The notes: generated from the sequence alone by a model not told the origin. A stretch of DNA of 64,000 bases from Atherix ibis (GCA_958298945.1 OY282607.1:79786868-79850867), one strand, 5' to 3'. Numbered from the stretch's first letter, positions 13,201 to 25,887 are shown. Numbers and translations are program-made.

Positions 13201-14566
13201 GGTTTATCATCAATTAAAAAAAAAATTTACACATTAAGCGAATATATATTACTATTTATAATTAATTACTTTATAATTTAAGTTAATAAACAAAAATTTT
13301 CATATTTGGTATAAAGTAGAATAAAGAAATAATGCCAGTCAATTGCAAAAGGTACTTAGTCTTAGAAGAAGTTAATCCTGATTATTAAGAAATTAGTTTT
13401 CTTTTTAGAAAAAATATTTATTTATTAGAAAAATTGCGTTTTAAAAAAATCAAGCACTCTTTATTATAGCACTTTCACTTAAGGACTCTTTTTGCAATTA
13501 GATTTAGGAATTTAAAAAAAAAATAGTTTTATTAATAATAGTTTTAAATTTATTTTTTAAATGAAATTTACTATATATTTTACGATATAATAATTCTTTG
13601 ATTAGTAGCGGATGCAGAAAATAAAACCCAAGCACTCTTATTAAAGTGGTTGTTAGTTAATTATATATAACTTCTGTCTGGTATTTAAATTAAGAATATA
13701 AAAATATTAATGAAATTATTTTTATTATATTTTTCATATACAATTAATATTGGACTATTATAAAAACCGAGAGTAACGTAGTTACTTGATACGAAAATAT
13801 GAGAAACTTAATTATTATTTAATTATTTTTTGATCTTTTTAAGCAATTTCTATTAAACAGTCTTCCATGCATTATATTTATTTAGCTACTCGTATTAAGG
13901 AATTTTTTTAAAAAATCCATAATAACCGAAATGAGAAAAGTCTCTAATCGAAATAAGCCAATTTAGTATTAAGGGAATATTAATTTTAAATTATTATTTT
14001 GTTGTTTTTTTTTATGGGGAAAAAGCCTTATTATATAAAATATTAAAAATTATATGTAAATACGTAAAATAAAATTAGTTACCTCTAAATTGTAAGGGTT
14101 TAGTTGTTCATATTCAGTAAATATAAAAGATCATCCATTTTGTTTTTTTGTAAAGTATAGCCCTGTCATTTAAAATCTGTTTAATTTATACATTATTTAA
14201 GATACTTTTTATTAAGTTTATAATTAGCCATTTAGTATTAAAGATCATTTATTTGACTATAAAATGCGTAATCGATACCCTGATTGGATGCTGGCCGGTA
14301 TTTGTTTGAAAATGAAGAAGACGTGACTTTACTATCAATTTTGAGCACTATTGTAATATGATTACCATTTTTAAACCCCAAACTTACACTATAGATATTT
14401 ATCTAGATTTAATGAAATTTTAATAAATTAGTATCATGAGATATATAACACGACCAATTTTGGCGTTATTGCGCGAACATTTCTTAGAACGCACAATTTC
14501 GATATTTGGTGATGTTAATTGCTGATGTTCGATTTTTTTTATTAAACTACATAAGCTTGTACCTTA
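10251..14566. other. Noncoding stretch between two mariners
   Basis: AT-rich except about 11960-12440, next to the CTCAR repeat. The open stretches at 11632 and 12485 are low-complexity and match nothing. Confidence 0.45.
11991..12045. repeat. CTCAA/CTCAG pentanucleotide repeat
   Basis: Degenerate (CTCAR)n tract of about ten units, next to a segment less AT-rich than average (to about 12440). Confidence 0.75.
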
Positions 14567-15810
14567 AATTAGCTGTTTGGTCATAGATGGCGTGCGTGAG
14601 CGTATTAAGCTACCATGGGCACGCCATACTTTTTTTTATGGTTTGACATCTGTCAACATTAATCAGTGCACATTGTCAGCAATTTCGTATAACAATATAC
14701 ATTTTTCCTTTGGTAATCATGTCTAGTTTTGTGCCAGAAAAAGAGCGTATGCTTTTCTGCTTCAATTTGAAGAAGTCGACTGCCGAATCGCATCGAATGC
14801 TTATGGAGGGAGGCCTATGGTGGCAGTGCATTATCGGAAACAACGTGCCGAAAATTGGTTTCGTCGGTTTAAAGACGGCAATTTTGACTTGTGGGACAAG
14901 AAGCGTGAAAATCGGCCTAGGAAGGTTGAGAACCATCAATTGCAGGCTCTTTTGGACGAAGACAATACCCAATCGCAAAAAATGCTCGCGGAGCAATTGG
15001 GTGTTACTCAACCAGCTATTTCCATGCGTCTGCGCGCCATGGGAAAGATTGAAAAGATCGGAAAATGGATGCCTCATGAATTGTGCGATAGGCAGATGGA
15101 GCGCCGCCAAAACACATACGAAATCTTGCTCGCCAGACAAAACAAAAAGTCGTTCCTGTATCGGATTGTGACAGCCGATGAAAAGTGGATATATTTCGAC
15201 AATCCTAAACGTAAGAAATCGTGGGTTGATCCCGGCCAACCATCAACATCTTCCCCAAGACCAAATCGCTTCGGACGGAAGACGATGCTGTTCGTTTTGT
15301 GGGATCACCAGGGTATCGTCTACTATGAGATGTTGAAACCTGATGAAACTGTCAATGCCCACCGCTACCACCAACAATTGATCAAATTGCACCGTACTCT
15401 GCGTGAAAAAAGGACGGATTATCAACAAAGACATGACAAGCTGATTTTCCTCCACGACAACGAACCATCGCACACGTCAAAAATGGTCCGAAACTAATTG
15501 GAGACACTCAACTGGGAGGTGCTACCCCACCCGGCTTATTCACCAGACCTGGCCCCTTCCGACTACCACCTGTTTTCGTCGATGGGCCACGCGCTCGCTG
15601 AGCAGCACTTCGATTCTTACGAAGACATCCGAAAATGGCTTGATGAGTGGTTTGCCTTGAAAGAGAAGGCATTTTTTTGGCGTGGTATCCACTAATTACC
15701 CGAGAGATGGAAAAAATGCGTAGCTAGCGAGGGCAAGTACTTTGAATAAATTTGTTTCTGATTTCTATAAAAAAAAAACATGTGTTTTTTTGACTAAAAA
15801 ACAGCGGATT
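14567..15810 (+). mobile_element. mariner element, near full length, TIR AATCCGCTGTTT
   Basis: The left end is AATTAGCTGTTT after TA (14565-14566). The right end AAACAGCGGATT is followed by TA (15811-15812). The length, about 1.24 kb, is normal for mariner. A shorter sister copy lies at 25124-25887. Confidence 0.8.
14719..15749 (+). pseudogene. mariner DD34D transposase, frameshifted
   Basis: The N-terminus starts MSSFVPEKERMLFCFNLKK at 14719. A frameshift near 14806-14817 (G-rich run) moves to the frame that stays open to 15497. HTH: QLGVTQPAISMRLRAMGK. Catalytic blocks: TADEKWIYFD, FLHDNEPSHTS and YSPDLAPSDYHLF, with 34 residues between the last two Asp. A TAA at 15495-15497 interrupts between blocks two and three; the frame then continues to TAA 15747-15749. 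All three acidic residues remain, but at least two lesions break the protein. Confidence 0.85.
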
Positions 15811-18715
15811 TAACAGCATTTAGACGCTAATGATCGAATAACCGCCCAAAATGGGGCATCAATAGGATCCACTCCTGCAAAAAGTCTTGTGACAGCCATT
15901 TAATAAAATTATAGTTAACTAGTAAATTTATGTAATACAATAAAATAAAAATTATAGGAAAAATCTAAATTTTAAAAGTAATTTGTTAAAATTTACTTTC
16001 CAAAAACTAAATTGGATAAACCTTTAATATAATTATGTGAACGTATTTTGAGGTCTAATTAATTGTGAATAATTATTTTTGTAAGTGGATTTTATCAAAA
16101 TATATTTAAAAAAACTATTTGCATTTTCTTTAAGAAATAATTATGAAAAATTCCGTAATACGAGTAGTAGAAAATAATATTTAAAAGAAAAAACTGCAGA
16201 AAAATACTTAATTATTTTTCCTTTCAATTAAAAGAAAACTAAGGAAAAATATTAGAATCTTCTTTTTTCTTGATGGAATCTTCTTTTTTAGATGCCATAT
16301 TGATTCCGTTTTGATCCGTAGGAATTTTTTTCTTACTGAATATTATTTAAAATTTACGTAAACGTAAGAAACTATAACAATTTTTGGATAAATATTGAAG
16401 GCAGAAAATTGATTGCTGATAAACAGAAATCAAAATAGTTAATAATAATAACTTCAAAGTTATGGAAGTCAACAAAATTGTTCAACGTTTGTTTTCTATG
16501 CTTTTGAACGAAATTTATTTCCATAAAGCATGGTTGTTACCGACAGAATAGAAAGTTTATGAGAAACATTTCTGAAAATCTTGCCAATAATTCTCATAGG
16601 AACTGTTCAGTAAATTCTGTCTGCACGACAGAAATTCAAATTTCGTTGACTGACTTGCGTTTCTATAAAAGCTTTCAGTCAAATCAATTTTCAGTTCAAT
16701 TATAATTTAGAAATTTAAATATTTTCCCAAAAATTATTGCCTTTTTTTTTATTTAGCAAATATTTTTCATATATCATAATATATCCTGAATATTAAGTAA
16801 AAAGATAAACTGGATTAACACAAATAAATATTATTTTTAAATTTTACAGAGAGGAAAAGATTTACAGAAAATGCATTTGTAGAGAAAAACAACCCCAACA
16901 CTTAACATACAGACTAGAGGTATAGAACTAACAGAAAAATGGTGGAAAAAATAATAAAATTCATGCAAAAATAGAAATTTAGTAAAAAGTAAAACTACAT
17001 AAAATATGGTAAAATTCGTCGACAATAGGAGGTGGTATTGTTGGTGCCAGTATCGGGGCTTGTTCTGTTTTCCTAAAATTACTCTCGTATTTTGTTTTGT
17101 GCAGAGTTTCCCAAAAACGAACTAGTCTCGAAATGGCCACATAGTTTTTGTAGAAAATTCAAGAAATTCGCTGAAAAATATCCAAAATGGCAGTCGTCCA
17201 TCAGTTTGCAACTGGGAAAAATTCAAAAAAGTTTTGAAATATCCTTGCTGTCGTTTGGCTAGCATTATTTCTCTTGCATTTACAGTTCAGAAAATATCTT
17301 AAAGATGCAGACGGTTGTAAAGTGTAGGTAGCAAATGAAACATAATAAATACAAAAATAAAAAAATAAAAACAAAAATGTAAAAACCTCCTTTCGGAATT
17401 CCGGCTGTAGGAGGCGTTTCGTTTTCCCGTCAGTGGAGATGGCGTAGGAGTAACGTTCACCCCGTCAACCAGTTACCCGCTTAAATGGTTTCTGTAATAG
17501 GGCAGAGCACGGTTCTGGTTTATACGAAAACAAGGAAAATTTTCGCATGCTTGTTGAAAATTTGGACTGCAATAAGTTCGAAGTGATTTTTCAGTATGTC
17601 TGGCTACCAAAGATGAATTGTTTCCGTTCACGACATCCACAAAACGGACTTTCTGCCTGCCACCATGAAAATACGTTCTCTATCCGAAATTTCATAGCCC
17701 CATATTTTTTACAAAAGGCTTTATTGTTTTTTTTTGCCAGCAATTTTACCATTTTGAAAATATTTTTTTTTTTTTAATAATATTAATAATATTTTTAATA
17801 TTTTCTATTCACATCAAATTGGAGGTCCTAAAAATACTAAAGAAGAAAATTGTTTTTCGAAAGTTGTTTTATTAGAACAAGTGTTAGTTAAAAATTTGTT
17901 TCACCATATAATTTGTTTTTATTGATTAAACTTATTGTAATTAATAAATTTGTTTTATTAATGTTTATTTTCAAAATGAATATATTTTTGCAGCCATCAG
18001 ACCCTATTCCAGTTAGTCGGCCTTTTTTCACACGGGACAAAGGATTTTATAATAAAGTCAAAGTTACTGCTGAAAAGGATTTTAGTTTTGCCAGTCTTTA
18101 TTTATTTTTCGAAAACTTAGGTTCTCACTTATAATTGATTGGAAATATTTAGGCTGCATTTGAAGGTAGATATTTGGCCCCTGCATAATGATTGACGATT
18201 CCGACGATTCTTTAAAAATAAAATATTGGTGGACTAAGACTCACAATTATTCTCAATAGGTTGTTGTGTATAGTAACTTAAACCCTAAGAGTGAGTAACA
18301 TTCTTTATGAAAAATTTACAGTGCTTACATTTATTATTGCTGTAGACATGGTGGGTCCTGCCTTTAATGCACTAACGACATTAACTAGGACGCATGAGTT
18401 ATGTAAGATATATAAAACTGGATAATCTCAATGTAGTCTTCGATTTAGCAAGTCTAAAGGGGACTAAACGACCCTAAATATATATCGAATACCCCGGAAA
18501 AGTTCATTCACGGATTCCCATCCAACTTTTCAAACTATTAATGACGTTCACAAAAGGTGGTGTGTTGTCCTCTCAATCGAAATAACAAAGTTAATATAGG
18601 CTGTTATAGCTTTCGAAGCAGTATACTATTATATGGGTCTAAGTAGATCGAAAAATATGATCTCAAAAAATAGAGCTTGATTACACCAGCTCCACAAAAT
18701 CTATAATGGCGGCCC
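15811..18715. other. AT-rich DNA, no gene seen
   Basis: Short ORFs only. 17390-17700 is somewhat less AT-rich and unassigned. Confidence 0.45.
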
Positions 18716-19254
18716 GTGATGACGTTGATTTTGGTTACGTTGAAAGATAAAGTCCTTTGTAGGGTTGAGGACCCTATCTGTGAATACGAATACTGGTTAT
18801 CCGAAAAATAAAAATAAAATTGATACGATAGCTACTAAATGTGCCCATAGAAAAAATCTTCTCCGGATGTCTTAGTAGAAAAATATGCAAACAAATGGTC
18901 ACCTCTTAAGTAGAAGAGTACAGCCGGGCAGGACCTAAATTACTCGGTGGTAGAAATTGAAGGTGGAGAGCCAGCAACAGGGATGGTTTATGCACTCGTT
19001 TTGACGAAGCACACGCCCACAAATTGTTGTGATGACGTTGATTTTGGTCACATTGAAAGAAAAAGTCCTTTATAGGGCTTAGGACCCAATCTGTGAATAC
19101 GAATACTGGTTATCCAAAAAATAAAAATAAAATTGATACAATAGCTACATTATGTGCCCATAGAAGAAATCTTCTCCGGAAGTCTTAGTGGAGAGCCGGC
19201 AACTTCGATATTTCATGCATTCGTTTTGACGAATCCGAAGCCCACAAATTGTTG
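18716..19254. repeat. Tandem duplication of about 310 bp, noncoding
   Basis: GATGACGTTGATTTTGGT and what follows (to CTTCTCCGG) at 18716-18888 recurs at 19029-19195. The next block, from GGAGAGCC to CCCACAAATTGTTG, at 18963-19025 recurs at 19189-19254. Copies are about 85-90% alike by eye, and no ORF is shared. Confidence 0.8.
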
Positions 19255-20199
19255 TTTTGCTAATAAATAATAACAATAATTAAATAAATTTTTTCTTTGG
19301 GAATCTATAGAAAAAATTATATCAAATGAAATATTCATTTTTGATCAAATTATTCTACATTAAACAATTAGAATAACTCTATCTTAAGTGGAATAATTAA
19401 TTTGCCACCAATTGCTTGTAATTTTCAAATCTTCTTCCTTGATATAATTTTTATAATCAAATAGACTAAAACATTTACGAATTTTATTCAACTGTAACCA
19501 TTACGACCTGTTTGCCGTTAACCCATTGCGATCTATTTTGCCTCTAATCGTGGTGGGTTGAATCTTCTCAGGTACGAGTAACTTTACGTTCACGGATTCA
19601 TTTAGTCTTAATTGGAAATGATGTAATCTAATACTATGAAAATCACTGGCCTTCTTCAAAGCGTGAGAAAAGCCATTATGGGCCCGCAACAACTCTTTGG
19701 GGATCCACTTGTTCTTCATGTTATTATATCGTGGATATACCAGTATATATTAGTATTTGTTAAACAATCGTGTCTTATTTCTGTGCATCTATACTTGTTT
19801 AGTTTCAACTAAAAATGGGCTCGTATATGAATTAATATGTATTTAAATCGAAATTAAAAACAAACTCTTCTGTAGTCGTACATATTCGAAAGGAGTCGAA
19901 CCATGTTGCTTGTTAAAAAATTCTACTTTAGTTATAGTAAAGCGCGTAGATAGCAGAAAGATGAATGAAGAAGAACTAGTCACCTCCAATTACTTATCTT
20001 GAAAGATGAGATCAATCCGATTGCCAAATTCATGAAAGCAGGACGCATAACAAGTACTTCACCGAGACATAAATTACGAAACTTTGAGGACAAATTTCTG
20101 TAGACATGCGGACAAGTAAATCAGCGAATACAGTTTAGCTCCAACTTTTATCCTAAGCACACCGCTGCCATTCCTCTCACGATTCTACTGATGGTAGTC

Positions 20200-21370
20200 G
20201 TCACTTTGTAAATATTATGCTTAGTTTGAAAATGGGCACCTAACCTGTATCAGAGTTGTGAATTCTCTGGCAAACGACAAGTATGGAAAAGTGCACGAGA
20301 AATCATAGTTTCCCGGTGAATACATGTGCATAGACGAGTAAATCGCGCATTCGGAATTGCGTTCTCAAATGTCGTGATCCGAGTACACGCGGAGCCTACA
20401 AGCCACAACATCAAAATGTAAAATAAACAAGCACAAAACAACAGAAAACAACACAAAAATAAACCAAATCGCCTAAGAAATATAGAAATTGGCAAATAAA
20501 ATAAATACACACGGATAAGATTGCGATGCAAGTACAAACGAACGGACATACCTGCGAGATCATTTAAATAAATACGCAAAAAGTGTAAACGGAAGAGAGT
20601 TACCTGTAGTCTTGCAATGATATTAAATGCAAAATAGTAGATCCGTTTCGACTGGAGGCTATTACCAGGTGTACTAGCATACAGGGTACAGGGTATCTTA
20701 GAACGTGCGATTCTCGGATCCAATGGACCATGAACATTTTGAACACAAATCGATTTTCAATCGGGCTCGGCAAATGGCTCGGATGGGCCGCTCTTTGCTG
20801 AAATGGCTCGTAGCGATTAGCATTCTCTTGTTTCTAGTTCAACTAACCATACGACACTGAATATGTTAAGCGCACGTGTAAATTTCGCAGCAATATTATG
20901 TGACATCTTATATATTAATTTGATAAGAATAGAAACAAACAAGTGTTGAAGAGGCTCACAAAACTCAATATCTAACAAGCACCAACTCTAGACGCATCAT
21001 CCGATCCCGTAGCCGACTTGAGTATGGGCAGACTGCACACTGCAATAGTCTATCTATAAATCCCTACGTTCGATGAGAGTGCATGACGCGATTAGCATAT
21101 TTCATTAAATCACGATATTGTCCGGAATCGAAATCAGAATCTCCTCTCGGATCGACGCGAACAACATGCTGAATGCTGGCATGCAGAATACCATTTTCAG
21201 TCATGTTCCCCCATATTGGCAAGTTCGCAGGGATGTGGAGGAGGCGAATGTCGCGAACGAAACAGATCATCATCAGTAAACAAAATTCCAAGGAAGATCA
21301 ACTTCAATTCGACATATTCGAAGGAATCCTCTTTGGCCAACATCAGCATTTACTCGCCGGCCCCCCCTAA
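20200..21370. other. Less AT-rich island with unassigned open stretches
   Basis: Base composition is clearly less AT-rich than the surroundings. On the minus strand an open stretch ends at a fair splice donor (CTACAG|GTAACT, near 20607), preceded by about 77 codons without a stop. Another, 21291-21064, ends HSHRT-stop with mixed codon usage. Frames on the plus strand are also open, so strand is uncertain. I recognise no protein family. It could be a decayed gene, small exons or conserved noncoding DNA. Confidence 0.3.
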
Positions 21371-21885
21371 AAAAACAGAATTTTTTTACTCGTTTGAAAT
21401 TTTTAAAGGGCTTAGCTTCTTTTTTTGCCACATCCAATAGAAAATTGATATCTTATAGAGAAATTGTGCCTAATAGCACGAAATCTTTAAAGAAAAAAGT
21501 TTATTATAATTACTGTTTGGATAGTAAACCATATCCAATATGTTAACCAGTATAATACCTTATATAATCATAAATAAATAATAAAATTTTATTATTTTCA
21601 AAACTTTGAGGTTTGTTAATTATTGTACTTTTTTTTTGAGTGTATTAAGCTTAAAATAAATCAAGCTATAGAAATTTTTCCCAAATGATAAGAAGAAGGT
21701 TGTACAATCTCAAATATTTTAGTTTTCCGTCAACAAGTTCTAATGTCAACGAACTAAAAGTCTATGTTTTCGAAGTTTATTGCAGCTTATCGTAAAGGAC
21801 GCATGATGGACTTACAGAATCTCTATGATTCTCTAATAAATAAAGAAGAGTAGAAGAAAAGATTCAGCAGCACTGAGTAGGTGGT

Positions 21886-21933
21886 GGTCTTGTGCTCGAA
21901 TCTAGCCTGAGCTCTAGATTCGAGCACAAGACC
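21886..21933. repeat. Perfect hairpin, 20-bp arms, 8-nt loop
   Basis: GGTCTTGTGCTCGAATCTAG (21886-21905) and its exact reverse complement (21914-21933) enclose CCTGAGCT. It is too short for an animal pre-miRNA stem. A snap-back duplication is more likely. Confidence 0.9.
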
Positions 21934-22084
21934 GCTATCTGAGTTCTCGTTACATTTAGTACAAATCTTACTTAAAATAACCACAACAATAAAAATAATT
22001 ATACTGGCTCGGATAGATACGAAGCATGGGAAAAAGGTAAAGAGACTGATATTTTTTTTGGAACAATTTTATTTCATTTGCAAG

Positions 22085-22440
22085 CAAACATCAAAATTAT
22101 GCCTTTCAAAGTAGTTCTCTCGGCGAAGGCGTTATTTTTTACTCTTCATAGCAGTGTTTAAAAGGCTTCAAATAGAATTGCTTTCAGCCCCTCGGTTACA
22201 ATTTTTGGGTATCAGTTAATTTTGGGGAAGAAAAAAGACATACGGATTAAGATCAGATGAGTACGGGGCTGGTGAACAATATCAACTCCTTCTTCAGACG
22301 ATGGAGATGACTGTGTACCAGGGGGCGATGTTATGGTACAGCATTCAAGTGTCTCTAATGTACGGTTTAACGAGAGAAAAAAACATATTTGGGCCGTTTA
22401 TGAGTTTCAATATTAATTGATGGTCTGACCCTTAGATTAA
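22085..22440 (-). pseudogene. Degenerate mariner/Tc1 transposase relic
   Basis: On the minus strand PAPYSSDLNPYVFFLP matches the third catalytic block (PPYSPDL.PCDFFLFP). Upstream, remnants of the preceding region (HNIAPWYTV; RPSINIE) appear in other frames. It is heavily frameshifted, and no ends are found. Confidence 0.45.
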
Positions 22441-23113
22441 AGAATACCTGAAAAAGCGGGGAGAAATCGTACTGTTTGCATACTTTTGTGTAGATTTTTT
22501 TATGTAGAACTGACACCCACTGACATCTAGTTTTGATAATAGGAATTTATTGAATTCCAAAAGCATAATTTACGAGTATATCCATTTTAATTCACTTATT
22601 GGAAACAAACATTCCAATTTAAACACAATAATGACAGACAATTTTTATTTTCTGTACAATCTTTTGTTATGAAATGGAATTGTATTTTAGGTTTATTATT
22701 TATTTCGTAAATATCAATTAAATATCAAGCACCTAAATTTTATAGACTTTCGGAGAGTTTTAAAACACGCCATTCTCCATAAAAGTGGTAGCATACCGAA
22801 ATGCTTGCATACTTTTGTTGTTTTTAAAATTGTTATTTTGACACTTATCGGAAAAAGCAAGTGAAAGTGTAGTTTTTATCTTTTTTCCCTAAAAAGTGGG
22901 TAAAAAGGGGAATAAATGTAAGCAAATGTGATGTTGACAGTTCAATGTTTACCAGAAAATAGTTCAGTGTCGGCGTACGTAAAGTGTGTTAAGAAAATTG
23001 AAAGGAACGAATTTTCCATTAATATTTTCATTGTGTTAAAATAAATAAAGTATATTTTCGGTAGGCTTATTATTTAAATAAATTTGTTTGCATTTGTGCT
23101 TTCGCTTGCACTA

Positions 23114-23141
23114 TTAGACCATTTTGTATAAAATGGTCTAA
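23114..23141. repeat. Perfect small palindrome, 12-bp arms, 4-nt loop
   Basis: TTAGACCATTTT and AAAATGGTCTAA around GTAT. It could be fused transposon ends or a snap-back duplication. Confidence 0.8.
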
Positions 23142-23589
23142 TATTATATAAATATAATAATATTTTCAATTTTTTTAGAATATTAATTGCTAATTATTTA
23201 AGTACATTAAAGTTTCCACCTTGTAATTTAGTTTTAAAGCATTTTTCTATAATATTGAAAATATAATAAAAAGATAAATAAATAATATTTTTAAATGGAA
23301 TACTGTATTTTATTGCAAATTTCCAAAACTAATTCCATCAAAAAACGAAATCCGCAATATTAAAAAATCGATTTGTTTATGCATAAATGATATCACATAT
23401 CAAAATGGTTTTAAACGAACCGCTTCAATCGCATACTGAAGTTTAAAATTGGCCCCCACTGATTTACGCCGTTTCTGTTTTTCTGCATGTGTGTGCGTTC
23501 TACAAATGTATTGCAAACAAAATTTGGACAGAATTTTTGTGTGGAGGCCTATTCAGTTCTTCTATAATCTAAGGTCTGAGCTCATAAGA

Positions 23590-23935
23590 GCAATCACTCG
23601 TTACACATTTTCATCATAAGAGCAATCACTCCAGTCTTCGATTTTCAGTCTTCGACTCCTTCTCGGCTCTATAAAAAAGCTTGTGTTCCAGCCGGCCCGG
23701 TAACACAGTCATTACAGTGCTGCACTACCATCCAAGGGTTTATGGATTGGAATCCCACGGAGGCATGGTCCAACGCTAATTCCCAAAATCAATTTTTAAT
23801 TTTTAATTAAGAACCACTGAGCAAGGGTGAAAAAAGCTTGTACTCGTTCCACTCCTTCTCAGTTCTACAAGAAAACTCGTTCCAATCCTTCTCGGCTCTA
23901 CAAAAAAAATTCGTTCCACTCCTTCTCAAAGCTTG
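23590..23935. repeat. 34-bp minisatellite (TCGTTCCACTCCTTCTCRG)
   Basis: Units of about 34 bp, CTCGTTCCACTCCTTCTC plus GTTCTACAAGAAAA-type spacer, occur three times at 23838-23930. A further unit at 23652-23684 is separated from them by the inserted SINE. Confidence 0.65.
23685..23829 (+). mobile_element. tRNA-derived SINE with possible 12-bp target duplication
   Basis: GGTAACACAGTCATTACAGT and the following GCTG resemble a tRNA D arm with A box (TAGCTCAGT..GTTA). GGATTGGAATCCC about 35 bases on is the B box. AAAAAAGCTTGT flanks it at 23673-23684 and 23830-23841. The host DNA is a minisatellite that also contains this word, so the duplication may be partly pre-existing. Confidence 0.7.
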
Positions 23936-24015
23936 TGCAACTTTTCATAAGTCAAATTCACGGATTCAGCAAGCTCAATACAAAATTTGATGTTCCATTT
24001 TTTGTAACGCACCAA
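23930..24015 (-). pseudogene. Isolated mariner N-terminal motif
   Basis: The minus strand reads IKFCIELAESVNLTYEKLHKL and then a stop. It resembles the first HTH of the 40-42 kb relics. Nothing else of the element remains nearby. Confidence 0.35.
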
Positions 24016-24059
24016 AAAGCTACTATACCCTATACCCTCTCGTTTTAGAGGTGAAGTAC

Positions 24060-25123
24060 AAGTTTCAAAGCGACTGTTTAGAAATAGGGTATGTTTCTTA
24101 TAGAATTTTAATTTTTTTTAAATAATAATAAAACGTTAGAGTGTTAACAAGTCGAATACGGACGGCAAAATATTAAGTCCTTGATACATTTATAATAAAA
24201 TAAAAAACTTCTTTATTATAAAAAGTTATATAAAATTAATAATAATCAAAAAATATTTATGGTTTAATGAATTGTGATTAAATAAAAATTCAGAAGACAA
24301 ATCACCTGTAAGATTTTATTATCGCACAGCTCTTATCAATGTAAATTATTTTTCCACTTGCACGATAATGTTAATATTAGTCTTTTTGAAGTAGATTTTT
24401 TCTTTTTTGTAATAATATATCAGCTACACTAAATAACAAAGAGTTCATGGATGCACAATTATTCAGCAGCTTTGATTAATTTAATACACAAGATAGAACA
24501 CATCAATTGTTTTTGGTTAAATAATCAAAGCACTTCTTTCCAACTAAAGCTATAAGGATACGGCTCGTATGCTTTTATCTAAAGATAAGTTATTAGTATT
24601 CTTAGCTTAATGATATTTATTTTAATCATATTAAATTGTAGTTTCCAACAAAAAAAAAATACTTGTTTTCTATATAAAAACAAAGAATATTACTTTAGAA
24701 TTTAGTTCTAATTAATTTTTTTTAAATTAAACTAAATATCACATATTTAAAAGGGATTTCATTTTCCTCATTCGATAAAATCTTTTCTTTTTGATTTTAG
24801 GAAAATTAAAAATTAATGTCTGGCTTTTATGTACATAGACAAACAATATAAAGTTTAACTGGAATATATTAGAAAGTAGAAAATTAGCTAAATACAAAAT
24901 TTTACACCAACAACGCAATTACGACAAGAGTTTGGTAAAAAAAATGGCTGAACTTGTCAACATTGGTTAAAATATAGTATAAAAAATAACTTTTATCAGA
25001 TTTATTATAATTTTTATCAGCTTTCCGATAACAAAAATCTAAAGATACCAAATACTTTGACCAAAGTACATCAAAAATAGTCATCTAAAGGACGGCATTT
25101 TATTTACCAAGGGTTTAAGCTTA
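24060..25123. other. AT-rich DNA, no gene seen
   Basis: Nothing recognisable on either strand up to the mariner at 25124. Confidence 0.45.
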
Positions 25124-25887
25124 AATCCGCTGTTTACTTATAGATGGCGTAAGTGATCGTATTAAACTACCATGGGCATGCCATACTTTTTTTTTAGCTC
25201 ACGGAGCAATTGGGTGTTACTCAACCAGCCATTTGAGCATGCCATACTCAAAAATTGCTCGCGGAGAAATTGAGTGTTACTCAACCAGCTATTTCCATGC
25301 GTATGCGTGCCATGGGGAAGATTGAGAAGATCGGAAAATGGGTGTCGCATAAATTGAACGATAGACAGATGGAGCGACGTCAAAACATATGCGAAATCTT
25401 GCTCGCCCGACAAAAAAGAAGAGCGTTCCTGCATCGGATTGTGACAGGTGATGAAAAGTGGATATATTTTGACAATCCCAAATGCAAGAAATTGTGGGTT
25501 GATCCCGGCCAACTATCCACATCTTTCCCAAGACCAAATCGCTTCAGACAGAAGACGATCCTGTGCGTTTGGTGGGATCAGTAGGGTATCGTCTACTATG
25601 AGATGTTGAAACCTAGTGAAACTGTCACTACCCCACCCCGCTTATTCACCAGAACTGGCTTCCTCCGATTACCACCTGTTTCCGTCGATGGACCTAGCGC
25701 TCGCTGAGCAGCACTTCGATTCTTACGAAAACGTCCGAAAAGGCTTGATGAGTGGTTTTCCTCGAAAGAGAAGGAATTTTTTGGCATGGTATCCACAAAT
25801 TGCCCGAGAGATGGAAAAAATGTGTAGCTAGCGAGGACAAGTACTTTGAATAAATTTGTTTTTGCTTTCTATGGAAAACAGCGGATT
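25124..25887 (+). mobile_element. Deleted sister copy of the 14.6-kb mariner
   Basis: The TIRs AATCCGCTGTTT (25124) and AAACAGCGGATT (ending 25887) are flanked by TA, and the flanks happen to be TAAGCT / AGCTTA. The 764-bp element lacks the N-terminal coding region and the second-Asp block. It has a local duplication at 25197-25294. Confidence 0.85.
25255..25846 (+). pseudogene. mariner transposase, internally deleted
   Basis: The open frame begins in the HTH (LSVTQPAISMRMRAMGK), passes TGDEKWIYFDNP and meets a TAG near 25582. Further on, a deletion removes the HDN block: KPSETVT jumps almost directly to the HPAYSPELASSDYHLF block in another frame. The C-terminus (WYPQIAREMEKM) is recognisable. 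It is the same family as the transposase at 14.7 kb. Confidence 0.8.

Noticed and set aside
14676..15239. Minus-strand ORF of 187 codons
   Set aside because: Antisense to the mariner transposase; the plus frames hold the catalytic motifs.
20250..20723. Minus-strand ORF of 157 codons rich in Leu/Phe/Arg
   Set aside because: No domain, biased composition, and a likely splice donor inside it. Kept only as part of an uncertain island.
21886..21933. miRNA precursor
   Set aside because: The stem ends at 20 bp on both sides; animal pre-miRNA stems extend further with flanking pairing.
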